The translations under genes and the position numbers were made by a program. The notes beneath the pieces are model-generated. The model ran no database searches and had not been told where the DNA came from. It saw only the letters and a program-made list of their open reading frames with translations. A stretch of 5,076 bases of DNA from assembly GCA_027625225.1 (NCBI GenBank), contig JAQBWG010000153.1, positions 1 to 5,076 on the forward strand, read 5' to 3'. Shown piece after piece: positions 1 to 5,076 of the stretch; positions within the stretch are counted from its first letter, which is position 1, and every line of letters begins with the position of its first letter. The stretch is from Chloroflexota bacterium. Its GTDB lineage: Bacteria; Chloroflexota; Dehalococcoidia; Lucifugimonadales; VGZR01.

Positions 1-800
1 TTGCTGTTTCGATTTTGATTACCGGAGCCGACCAAGCTACAGAAACAGTCCAAATCCTCGAAATCGTTCGATTGGCCAACAATAGTGATATGACCTACGT
101 CCCCGGCCCTGAACCCATGCAACTATTGCGGTTCGGACTGCCTCCCGACGCCTTTGACCTGCAGGTGGATACCGGACTGCAACCTGCCGAAGTCTTTCAG
201 GTAGACCGTGGATTCGCTGTTTCAGCCAGCGTTCCTCCCGGCGAGCATGAGGTGTTGTACTCCTACAGCATTCCCTACACCGGCGGCACCCTCAGTTTCG
301 ACAAGAATTTTGGATACGGCGCCGGTCAAATCCGCATCGTTGCGCCACAGGCAGCCATGAACTTCGAAGTCGAGCCGTTGGGCTCACCTGAATTGCTGGA
401 CATCGGCGGCCTGCCGTACCATGTGCTGGAACGTAGCGACGTGCCCAGAGGCACCATGACAACCTTTACATTCACAGGCCTACCCGAATCCACCTTCGGC
501 GAGCGTGTCGGTCGTAATCTCGACAACATCCGTTGGGAACTCGCCGCACCCGTCACCCTCGGCGTTGTGCTGTTTGGTGTTGTCGGCTTTGCCGTCTTCT
601 GGAAGACACGTTTTCGAGATGATGGCGATGAAGGAGAAGAGCCTCCGCTCGATGAGCGGGAGCTCGTTCTAAACATGATTACTGACCTGGATGAAGAACG
701 GAAAGAAGGCGGTATGGATGAAGAAGACTATCGCCGTCGCCGGTCATTATTGACCACCCGGCTCAAGGAGATTCGACGCCCCGTCGGTGCGGACGAGTAA
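1..800 (+). CDS. Membrane-anchored protein with extracytoplasmic beta-rich region and CcmI/SHOCT-like cytoplasmic tail (5' partial)
   Basis: I do not recognise a named family. The frame stays open to the window edge (codons from position 3 read A-V-S-I before the TTG at 15), so the true start lies upstream and the TTG is probably internal. Counting from that TTG, residues 10-160 are polar and rich in alternating hydrophobics, Gly and Pro, as in an extracytoplasmic beta-sandwich. Residues about 177-196 form a single hydrophobic helix (APVTLGVVLFGVVGFAVFW), followed by K-T-R-F-R, which fits the positive-inside rule with the C-terminus in the cytoplasm. An acidic linker (about 202-214) leads to a charged helical end, LDEERKEGGMDEEDYRRRR, resembling the 'LD..yeaG.i.eeeY...r..L' pattern of CcmI and SHOCT tails. 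This suggests, but does not prove, a link to cytochrome c maturation or envelope assembly. A signal peptide cannot be judged because the N-terminus is missing. The stop is TAA at 798-800, 7 bp from the convergent GNAT gene. Confidence 0.8.
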   Translation, partial: AVSILITGADQATETVQILEIVRLANNSDMTYVPGPEPMQLLRFGLPPDAFDLQVDTGLQPAEVFQVDRGFAVSASVPPGEHEVLYSYSIPYTGGTLSFDKNFGYGAGQIRIVAPQAAMNFEVEPLGSPELLDIGGLPYHVLERSDVPRGTMTTFTFTGLPESTFGERVGRNLDNIRWELAAPVTLGVVLFGVVGFAVFWKTRFRDDGDEGEEPPLDERELVLNMITDLDEERKEGGMDEEDYRRRRSLLTTRLKEIRRPVGADE

Positions 801-807
801 ACTTACC

Positions 808-1401
808 CTAGTACGAAGTCGCCGCCGCCTCGTCTGCAGACTGTTCGGCTCTTCCTGTGTACTCCGCCGCAAGCAAACCCATCACCACCGAGTCGAACCG
901 TGAACCCTCATGCGGCCTGCTCTTGCGCAGCGTGCCTTCGTGGGTGAAGCCCATGTGTTTGAAGATGTTGCGCGCCGCCTCGTTATACTCCGGCACATCC
1001 GCCCATATCCGGTACAGCCCCCATTCGGTGAACGCCAGTTCAAGCGTCTCGGTGACCGCAGCCGTTCCTAACCCTTTATGCCACTTGTCCTTCCGGCCGA
1101 TAAGGATGGAAAGCTGGCCATCTCCGAGAGCCTCTTCGATGGCGACATGCACCTCGCCTATGTGTTCGCCTTCCGGCGTATAGATGGATAGGATGCGGTG
1201 CTCCGGATTGCCGAACACCCGCTCCCACTCATCTTCAGAGGCCTTGACCACTTCCTCGGGCTGATACCCAAGATGGGCGGGGTCGCCGTACGCATACCTG
1301 CCGAACCAACTGCTGGAAACCTCGTCATCGCGCAGCCATACACGGATGCGTTCTACGTCTTCACGACTAACTGGTTGGAGGACTACCTTTCCCTGGGCCA
1401 T
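808..1401 (-). CDS. GNAT family N-acetyltransferase, RimJ/RimL (Acetyltransf_3) type
   Basis: The product (197 aa) is a predicted cytoplasmic acetyl-CoA-dependent N-acetyltransferase; length is typical for the subfamily. The N-terminus has the usual opening strand and 'R-E-D' segment (VVLQPVSREDVERIRVWLRDD). An acetyl-CoA pyrophosphate loop is visible at about 101-116 (IGRKDKWHKGLGTAAV), close to the subfamily pattern W-G-K-G-Y-G-T-E-A. Motif B follows at about 139-161 (YNEAARNIFKHMGFTHEGTLRKS), with the N-x-A-x-R...GF-x-x-E-G-x-L-R signature of RimJ/RimL and antibiotic/alanine acetyltransferases. The last 18 residues are polar and Ala-rich and likely a disordered tail. The start is the ATG at 1401 because TAAGGAGGTG lies 4-5 nt upstream; an alternative in-frame GTG at 1407 falls inside that ribosome-binding site. 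The gene is 99 bp downstream of the EndoQ gene and has its own promoter candidate. The acceptor (protein N-terminus, amino acid or small amine) cannot be predicted. The stop is TAG. Confidence 0.88.
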   Translation of the reverse strand: MAQGKVVLQPVSREDVERIRVWLRDDEVSSSWFGRYAYGDPAHLGYQPEEVVKASEDEWERVFGNPEHRILSIYTPEGEHIGEVHVAIEEALGDGQLSILIGRKDKWHKGLGTAAVTETLELAFTEWGLYRIWADVPEYNEAARNIFKHMGFTHEGTLRKSRPHEGSRFDSVVMGLLAAEYTGRAEQSADEAAATSY

Positions 1402-1404
1402 CTC

Positions 1405-1414
1405 CACCTCCTTA
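1405..1414 (-). promoter_or_regulatory. Strong Shine-Dalgarno deciding the start of the RimJ/RimL-type GNAT
   Basis: Read on the - strand this is TAAGGAGGTG, complementary to the whole anti-Shine-Dalgarno end of 16S rRNA (CACCTCCTTA). The AGGAGG core is followed by five bases and then ATG at 1401, an ideal spacing. The GTG at 1407-1405 overlaps the core and therefore cannot be its start. Confidence 0.85.
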
Positions 1415-1430
1415 GGGGCGTGAGCATGGT

Positions 1431-1442
1431 CGGCTTCAGCCG
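1431..1442 (-). other. Small inverted repeat in the GNAT leader
   Basis: A perfect 4-bp stem with a 4-base loop (CGGC-TGAA-GCCG on the - strand) lies in the untranslated leader, about 17 bases before the Shine-Dalgarno. It is too short for a terminator and has no T-tract. It could be chance or a minor leader structure. Confidence 0.25.
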
Positions 1443-1478
1443 CTCTGCTGAACTATCCTGGACTTGGAATGGGCCAGC

Positions 1479-1506
1479 ATTATACCAGACCACAGACTAG
1501 CTACAA
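1479..1506 (-). promoter_or_regulatory. Sigma-70-type extended -10 promoter for the RimJ/RimL-type GNAT
   Basis: On the - strand, TATAAT occupies 1484-1479, a perfect -10 consensus, preceded directly by TGG, giving the extended -10 element TGnTATAAT. A weak -35 (TTGTAG, 3 of 6 consensus bases) lies 16 bp upstream at 1506-1501 and overlaps the TAG stop of the EndoQ gene. Transcription would begin near 1472, leaving a leader of about 70 nt before the ATG at 1401. The spacer holds a short direct repeat (GTCTG twice, 7 bp apart). Extended -10 promoters commonly tolerate a poor -35, so the weak -35 does not argue strongly against it. It has not been tested; the call rests on motif and position. 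Confidence 0.6.
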
Positions 1507-2721
1507 TTTCGACTCAGGCCAGATAGATACCGTCCCGTACACCCCGTCGTATCCGGGTACGATTTCGATGTCGCCCGCCCGCACCCGTCGCACACCTTCG
1601 GCTATCCGGTCGTCACCGCAGGCCGCGATGTCGGTCAACGGCACCTGTGTGAGGATACCCACCTCGCCGCCGAGTTCTGCGATGAGCCGGTCGTACGCCG
1701 TTCGCACCGTCTTCGACGCCACACCCTTGCCCTTCGCCTCGGCTACGATTTGCAGCAACCCCACCAGCGACCTGTACGGCGGCCGGTTCGTGCTACCCCG
1801 CGTGAACCCGTCCTCGCTTCGTTGCGTTTGTACTTCACGGTCGCTCAACTCCTCGATGCGCTGCGCCACACCCAGCGTCAGCGGACGCCTGCATACCGGG
1901 CACCGATCGTCGTCGGGCACCTTGCCCGGTTCCAGCACCACACCGCACGCCCGGTGCCCTGAAAAGTGGTACATGCCTTCTTCCGGGAAGAATTCAATCG
2001 TGTGCTCGATAGCCTGCGACTTCAGCGCCTTCAGCAGGCCCGAATAGCTCGGCTTACCCGGAAACGCCGTCAGTTCCCGTGCCATCTTCTGCGGAGAATG
2101 TGCGTCCGAGAACGACACGATGCTCACCGCGTCCAGCGACGACACCGACCAGCACATCGCAGGGTCGGCGGATAGTCCCGTCTCCACCGCTGGCACTAGC
2201 GCCGCCGCGTCCTCGAACGCCTCCTCCAGCGAATCGAAGCCCGACTTCGACCCGTACAGCCCGTACCACGGTGTCCAAAGGTGTGCCGGGATGGTGAAGC
2301 ACAGCGGGTCAATATCGTGGAGTCGCAGCACCAACTCACGCGGCAGCATCTTCAGCATCGGCCGCCCGTCGCTTCCTAGCTTACCCCGCGTGATTAGCAT
2401 CGCGTTGATGCGCTCCGCCGCTTCCAGGCTCGGCGCGAACATGAGCATGTGAACCCGCCGTCCCCGTCCGCCCTGTCTGCCGATGCACGCTACCTCGGTG
2501 CCCAGCACGAACGTCGCCCCGTCATACTCGTGCAAACCGTCGCCGACCGGCTTCAGCTTGCGTTTCGTTTCTTCGAACCACACCGGATGGGTGAAATCCG
2601 CGCTTGCCAGCAGGTCGATGCCCTTGATTCTCGCCCAACTGGCCAGCACTTCCAGTGTGAGGTACTTGCTCGTCGCCCGTGCGAATGATGAGTGAAGGTG
2701 CAGGTCGGCGTAGTACGTCAT
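1501..2721 (-). CDS. Endonuclease Q (EndoQ) family PHP-domain DNA repair nuclease
   Basis: A 406-aa homologue of endonuclease Q (COG1379/TIGR00375 type), close to the roughly 420 aa of archaeal members. Characterised EndoQ enzymes nick DNA 5' of deaminated bases (uracil, hypoxanthine, xanthine) and of abasic sites. The N-terminal PHP domain (about 1-235) shows all nine expected metal ligands: H8 and H10 (DLHLHS), D42 and H45 (ADFTHP), E76 (GTEV), H91 (VHMLMF), H147 (PAHLWTPW), D206 and H208 (SFSDAHSP). A family-specific block follows: TIEFFPEEGMYHFSGHRAC, then CPVC and PLTLGV, with H256, C259, C274 and C277 as likely zinc ligands. The C-terminal region has NRPPYRSLVGLLQIV (312-326) and ends near the family's PGYDGVYG motif (389-396). 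No key residue appears missing, so activity is expected. The ATG at 2721 overlaps the upstream GNAT stop as ATGA, and no good Shine-Dalgarno is visible, suggesting translational coupling. Such proteins are sometimes mislabelled as UvrD helicases; no helicase motif is present. Confidence 0.93.
   Translation of the reverse strand: MTYYADLHLHSSFARATSKYLTLEVLASWARIKGIDLLASADFTHPVWFEETKRKLKPVGDGLHEYDGATFVLGTEVACIGRQGGRGRRVHMLMFAPSLEAAERINAMLITRGKLGSDGRPMLKMLPRELVLRLHDIDPLCFTIPAHLWTPWYGLYGSKSGFDSLEEAFEDAAALVPAVETGLSADPAMCWSVSSLDAVSIVSFSDAHSPQKMARELTAFPGKPSYSGLLKALKSQAIEHTIEFFPEEGMYHFSGHRACGVVLEPGKVPDDDRCPVCRRPLTLGVAQRIEELSDREVQTQRSEDGFTRGSTNRPPYRSLVGLLQIVAEAKGKGVASKTVRTAYDRLIAELGGEVGILTQVPLTDIAACGDDRIAEGVRRVRAGDIEIVPGYDGVYGTVSIWPESKL
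2718..2721 (-). promoter_or_regulatory. ATGA stop/start overlap coupling GNAT and EndoQ translation
   Basis: On the - strand ATGA holds the EndoQ start codon ATG and the upstream gene's stop codon TGA. The 17 bases before it (GACCTGACATCATCCTC) contain no convincing Shine-Dalgarno, so EndoQ translation probably depends on ribosomes finishing the GNAT gene. Confidence 0.7.
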
Positions 2722-3236
2722 GAGGATGATGTCAGGTCGAGTACATAGCCGGAAATCACCACACCCGATCCGACCTGGAAGTCGTATTCCGGCGTCCGTA
2801 TAAACCCCGTGCGCTCGTACATCTTTCGTGCTGTATCCATCAGTATCGTCGTATGCAGACCTATGTGCGTCATACCGTACTCACGACTTCGACGGATGCA
2901 CTCGTCCATGAGCAGCTTCCCAACGCCTTTACCGCGTGCGGATGGGTGTGTACCCAGAAGCCTGATTCCTGCCCAGTCTTTTGGCCAAGCCTCGTTGTAC
3001 GAGTTTTCCAGGTACAGAGTCACGGTTCCAGCGAGGCTGCCGCCGAGTTCAGCAACGATGGTTAAGGCTTCTTCCCAGCGGCCCTGTACATCTCTCAGGT
3101 TATCCGAGTAGCCCGTCCATGCTTCGGGCGGCATCCGTGCAGCGTACTCCTCGTAGGACTTCAGCAGTAGCTCGCCCACCGCTACGATTTCATCGGGCCG
3201 TGCGTCTCGAATGTGCAGTTCAGAATTATCGGACAT
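2718..3236 (-). CDS. GNAT family N-acetyltransferase (Acetyltransf_1 type)
   Basis: A 172-aa predicted cytoplasmic acetyltransferase of the classic single-domain GNAT fold. The N-terminus (LHIRDARPDEIVAVGELLLKSYEEY) is the usual first strand and helix. Strand beta4 leads into the acetyl-CoA motif A, IRLLGTHPSARGKGVGKLLMDECIRR (about 91-116), where R-G-K-G-V-G (101-106) matches the R/Q-x-x-G-x-G/A signature. Motif B follows at about 124-146 (HIGLHTTILMDTARKMYERTGF), with the typical 'A..mYer.GF'. The short C-terminus, YDFQVGSGVVISGYVLDL, completes the last strands. It differs clearly from the other GNAT in the window, so they are not a recent duplication. It starts 8 bp after the aminotransferase stop with only a weak AAGG near the ATG, and its stop overlaps the EndoQ start, placing it in the middle of a likely three-gene operon. 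The substrate is unknown. Confidence 0.9.
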   Translation of the reverse strand: MSDNSELHIRDARPDEIVAVGELLLKSYEEYAARMPPEAWTGYSDNLRDVQGRWEEALTIVAELGGSLAGTVTLYLENSYNEAWPKDWAGIRLLGTHPSARGKGVGKLLMDECIRRSREYGMTHIGLHTTILMDTARKMYERTGFIRTPEYDFQVGSGVVISGYVLDLTSSS

Positions 3237-3244
3237 GCGCCTTG

Positions 3245-4417
3245 CTACTTCGTGGCTGCCCGCACGCCCTCGACCAGTTTCGCTATCTCCGCCTCGGTGT
3301 TGAAGAACGCCAGCGACACCCGAATTCCCGGGGGATACCCGATAGCCCGTATGAACACTTTACGCTTCGTCCACAGGTCGGACACCACCGCCGCTGGCTC
3401 TTTGCCGTCCACTGTGAACGTCACCAGACCCGAGCACTCCGGCCCTTCCATCGGTGACGTGACCTTTACACCTGGCACTGCCGACAGCTCTGACTTGAGA
3501 TGCGATGCCAATTTGAGACTTCGCTCTTCGCTGGCCTCCGCGCCGTTCTTTAGCGCGAATCGCACCGCCTCCAGATAGCCCGCGCGTATCGCCGCGCTGG
3601 TCGTGCTCACCCTGAACTTGTCAATCTCGTTGGTGTTGGGCTCGAAGTTGCCCTTTTCGTCAAAGCTCTTGGCGAACCGGTAGCCCACGCGCACCGGACG
3701 CACCTTCGGAATCATGTCCTTGCGGATGTACAGCGCGCCCGTGCCGTCCGGCCCCAGCAGCCACTTATGTCCTGGCGTCGAGTAGAAGTCGGCGCCGATA
3801 TCCTGCATGTCCAGCTTCACGTGGCCCGGCCCCTGCGCCGCGTCCAGCATTACCATCACGCCGCGCTCCTTGGCCATCTTCACTATTTGCTTTGCCGGCA
3901 TCCGCAGTCCGCAGGAGAACTCGATATGGCTTAGGAATACCATCCTCGTTTTTGGTGTAAACGCCGCTTCCAGCTTGGACAGGATTTCGTCGTGCGTGGA
4001 GTTGGACGACAACTGCAGGATGTTCAGTTTTACGCCCGCCACCTTGGTCAGGTTATAGCAGGGAAGAAGCACCGACGGATGCTCCAGATTGCAGGAGATA
4101 ATCTCGTCCCCCGGCCTCCAGTCCAGCCCCGGCAGCACCACGTTCAGCCCGTCCGTCGTGTTCTCGGTAAGTAAAATCTCTTCCGGTGATGCGTTGATGA
4201 GCTTGCCCAGCGCTTCTTTCGACTGCTGTTCGATGGCCGCGCCGCTCTCCAGCACCTCCGGCGTGCTCGGCCCATTGTAGCTTTCGTACTCGAACCGCTC
4301 CTGTACCGCTTTCACCACTGATATCGGCGACGGCCCGTCCCAACCCGTGTTGAAATAGGTCATCTTCTCTGTGGCCGGTATTTGCTTACGTAGCGCTTCT
4401 ACATCCAAAGTCATCAT
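3245..4417 (-). CDS. Class V PLP-dependent aminotransferase (isopenicillin N epimerase-like fold group)
   Basis: A 390-aa fold-type I PLP enzyme of the class V group, normal in length. Visible family features are: ENTTDGLN (85-92) for phosphate binding; LEHPS (111-115); SHIEFSCGLRMP (163-174), whose H164 should stack on the cofactor; LDAAQGPGH (191-199) with D192 facing the pyridine nitrogen and Q195; and STPGHKWLLGPDGTGALYI (213-231) with K218 as the Schiff-base lysine. Near the C-terminus, GIRVSLAFFNTEAEI (364-378) carries R366, the likely substrate-carboxylate arginine. The catalytic-cysteine loop of cysteine desulfurases (SufS: R-x-G-H-H-C) is absent; the equivalent stretch reads IRAIGYPPG, so a desulfurase role is unlikely. 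The reaction and substrate (aminotransferase, epimerase or lyase) cannot be assigned. It begins with two consecutive ATGs (4417, 4414), and GGTGA next to them is a weak ribosome-binding site. It leads the unit that continues into GNAT and EndoQ. Confidence 0.92.
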   Translation of the reverse strand: MMTLDVEALRKQIPATEKMTYFNTGWDGPSPISVVKAVQERFEYESYNGPSTPEVLESGAAIEQQSKEALGKLINASPEEILLTENTTDGLNVVLPGLDWRPGDEIISCNLEHPSVLLPCYNLTKVAGVKLNILQLSSNSTHDEILSKLEAAFTPKTRMVFLSHIEFSCGLRMPAKQIVKMAKERGVMVMLDAAQGPGHVKLDMQDIGADFYSTPGHKWLLGPDGTGALYIRKDMIPKVRPVRVGYRFAKSFDEKGNFEPNTNEIDKFRVSTTSAAIRAGYLEAVRFALKNGAEASEERSLKLASHLKSELSAVPGVKVTSPMEGPECSGLVTFTVDGKEPAAVVSDLWTKRKVFIRAIGYPPGIRVSLAFFNTEAEIAKLVEGVRAATK

Positions 4418-4431
4418 TCACCATCCAACTC

Positions 4432-4441
4432 AAATTAATTT
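4432..4441. repeat. AT-rich perfect palindrome upstream of the aminotransferase
   Basis: AAATTAATTT is its own reverse complement and stands out in otherwise GC-rich sequence, 15 bp before the aminotransferase ATG. It could be an operator or an AT-rich promoter-melting segment. I see no good -35/-10 pair tied to it, so the role is open. Confidence 0.35.
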
Positions 4442-4448
4442 CCGAGTA

Positions 4449-4469
4449 TGCAGGATTGCTATCCCTGCA
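4449..4469. repeat. Inverted repeat / hairpin between oxidoreductase and aminotransferase
   Basis: TGCAGG (4449-4454) pairs with CCTGCA (4464-4469). With one bulged base the stem extends by two more A-T pairs to 8 bp around a 4-base loop. On the - strand it follows the oxidoreductase stop by about 18 bases, but the downstream sequence (TACTCGGAAATTAATTTG) lacks a run of T, so it is at best a weak intrinsic terminator. It may instead be a processing or regulatory structure in the intercistronic spacer. Confidence 0.45.
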
Positions 4470-4483
4470 CCCTATCGAAGGGT
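4469..4483. terminator. Short hairpin directly after the oxidoreductase stop codon
   Basis: ACCCT (4469-4473) pairs with AGGGT (4479-4483) around a 5-base loop, sharing base 4469 with the neighbouring inverted repeat. Read on the + strand it is followed by CTTTTAT, so it has the terminator layout only for + strand (antisense) transcription. On the - strand it begins 3 bases after the oxidoreductase stop and has the A-rich side upstream. The stem is short, so the terminator call is weak. Confidence 0.3.
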
Positions 4484-4486
4484 CTT

Positions 4487-5076
4487 TTATAGCGGCAACG
4501 ATACCGTTCGGCGTTCTTGAGCGCTTCGAGTGACGGCCTCCGTGAACTCCATGTACTTGACCCCGTCCTCGAACGACGTCAGTCGTATCTTTTCCTTGCC
4601 CCGTATCGCGTTGATGAACTCCTCCTCCACACGCCAGTCGGCCTGGTCCTTCGCCGGAATCTTGATGGGAGCTAGTGCCTTGTCCTTACGCTGACCGCCC
4701 GATAATGTCATCGTCGGCACATCAAGATGCAGTGTCCCTTCCGTGCCGAACAGCCACACCTGGTCGCTCGGTGCGTGGCCAGTGACAGACGAGAATCGCA
4801 TCCGCGCCACCGGGCCGGACGCCATCTCCGCCAGTACCTCGACGTGGTCGGGTACGGTGATGATATGCCTCTCTCCGTCTCCGTCTTTTAGAGAAGGCAC
4901 TGTCACACGTGTTATCGCCGACACGCTCGATGCCGGTCCAACCCAGCGCATGAGTGTCTCGTACCAGATGCCCATGAACATGATGTTGTAGCCGGAGAAA
5001 TCCCGGTTGTACCGCCAGTGCATTGGCGCCCCGTAGTTTGCAAAGCTGCCCAGGTGTCTGATGAGGTCGAGCGACA
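4487..5076 (-). CDS. Gfo/Idh/MocA-family oxidoreductase, C-terminal part (5' partial)
   Basis: About 196 residues are visible and the frame is open to the window end: codons above the ATG at 5023 read SLDLIRHLGSFANYGAP, so that ATG is internal and the true start is outside. The visible part matches the C-terminal substrate-binding/beta-sheet domain of Gfo/Idh/MocA dehydrogenases. The run HWRYNRDFSGYNIMFMGIWY then ETLMRWVGPASSVSAITR corresponds to the family's 'w R.....GG.l.d.G.H..d...wl.G....V.a' segment, although the usual G-x-H is replaced here by G-I-W. V-W-L-F-G-T-E-G-T-L-H-L-D matches the conserved 'i.i.GteGsl.l' turn, and the end (EEEFINAIRGKEK...SFEDGVKYMEFTEAVTRSAQERRTVSLP) is the typical closing helix. 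The NAD(P)-binding Rossmann domain and the substrate-defining residues lie mostly outside, so the substrate (usually a sugar or inositol) cannot be named. The stop is TAA, 69 bp before the aminotransferase gene. Confidence 0.88.
   Translation of the reverse strand, partial: SLDLIRHLGSFANYGAPMHWRYNRDFSGYNIMFMGIWYETLMRWVGPASSVSAITRVTVPSLKDGDGERHIITVPDHVEVLAEMASGPVARMRFSSVTGHAPSDQVWLFGTEGTLHLDVPTMTLSGGQRKDKALAPIKIPAKDQADWRVEEEFINAIRGKEKIRLTSFEDGVKYMEFTEAVTRSAQERRTVSLPL

Noticed and set aside
326..676. 116-codon open frame on the - strand opposite the membrane protein
   Set aside because: It is Ser/Arg/Pro-rich and low complexity, and the + strand frame has a coherent membrane helix and charged tail.
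792..834. GACGAG/CTCGTC inverted repeat around the convergent stops as a bidirectional terminator
   Set aside because: The loop would be about 31 nt and no T-tract follows on either strand.
1469..2047. 192-codon open frame on the + strand opposite EndoQ
   Set aside because: It is Ser/Arg/Pro-rich with no recognisable domain, lies fully antisense to a clearly conserved gene apart from its first codons, and has no ribosome-binding site.
808..3236. The two GNAT genes as a tandem duplication
   Set aside because: They belong to different GNAT subfamilies (W-H-K-G-L-G-T versus R-G-K-G-V-G loops) and share no extended similarity.
2981..3457. 158-codon open frame on the + strand spanning the GNAT/aminotransferase junction
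   Set aside because: Composition is Arg/Pro/His-rich as in frame shadows, and both opposite-strand genes have intact family motifs across this interval.
4486..4491. TATAAA on the - strand as the aminotransferase promoter
   Set aside because: No -35-like hexamer is found 16-18 bp upstream, and it lies on the oxidoreductase stop codon before two hairpins; too weak to list as a feature.

Overview
This window looks like ordinary chromosomal sequence from a moderately GC-rich bacterium. It carries one gene on the + strand (cut off by the window start) that converges on a five-gene run on the - strand (the outermost gene cut off by the window end). I see no tRNA, rRNA, CRISPR array, insertion sequence or phage gene. 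The gene mix (an EndoQ-type PHP nuclease, a Gfo/Idh/MocA oxidoreductase, a class V aminotransferase, and a membrane protein with a CcmI/SHOCT-like tail) would fit a Chloroflexota lineage such as Dehalococcoidia/SAR202. That placement is an inference from gene content and style, and a sequence search would be needed to settle it.

Layout. Positions 1-800 (+) hold the C-terminal part of a membrane-anchored protein with an outside beta-rich region, one membrane helix and a short charged cytoplasmic tail. It ends 7 bp from the end of the convergent GNAT gene. On the - strand, read from right to left, come: the C-terminal half of a Gfo/Idh/MocA-family oxidoreductase (4487 to window end); a 69-bp spacer with two adjacent small hairpins and an AT-rich palindrome; a class V PLP-dependent aminotransferase (3245-4417); a GNAT acetyltransferase (2718-3236); an endonuclease Q homologue (1501-2721); and a RimJ/RimL-type GNAT acetyltransferase (808-1401).

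How the genes relate. Aminotransferase, GNAT and EndoQ form a tight unit: 8 bp between the first two and an ATGA overlap between the second and third, so they are probably co-transcribed and the last two translationally coupled. The final GNAT gene has its own signals: an extended -10 promoter (TGGTATAAT) whose weak -35 lies on the EndoQ stop codon, a leader of about 70 nt, and a near-perfect Shine-Dalgarno that fixes the start at the ATG at 1401 rather than the GTG six bases upstream.

The most noteworthy gene is the EndoQ homologue. This DNA-repair nuclease for deaminated bases was characterised mainly in Thermococcales archaea and is known from only some bacteria. Here all nine expected PHP metal ligands and the His/Cys zinc-site residues can be read in the sequence. 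Its pairing with small-molecule enzymes is unexplained. I do not see convincing evidence of an entirely new system in this window.
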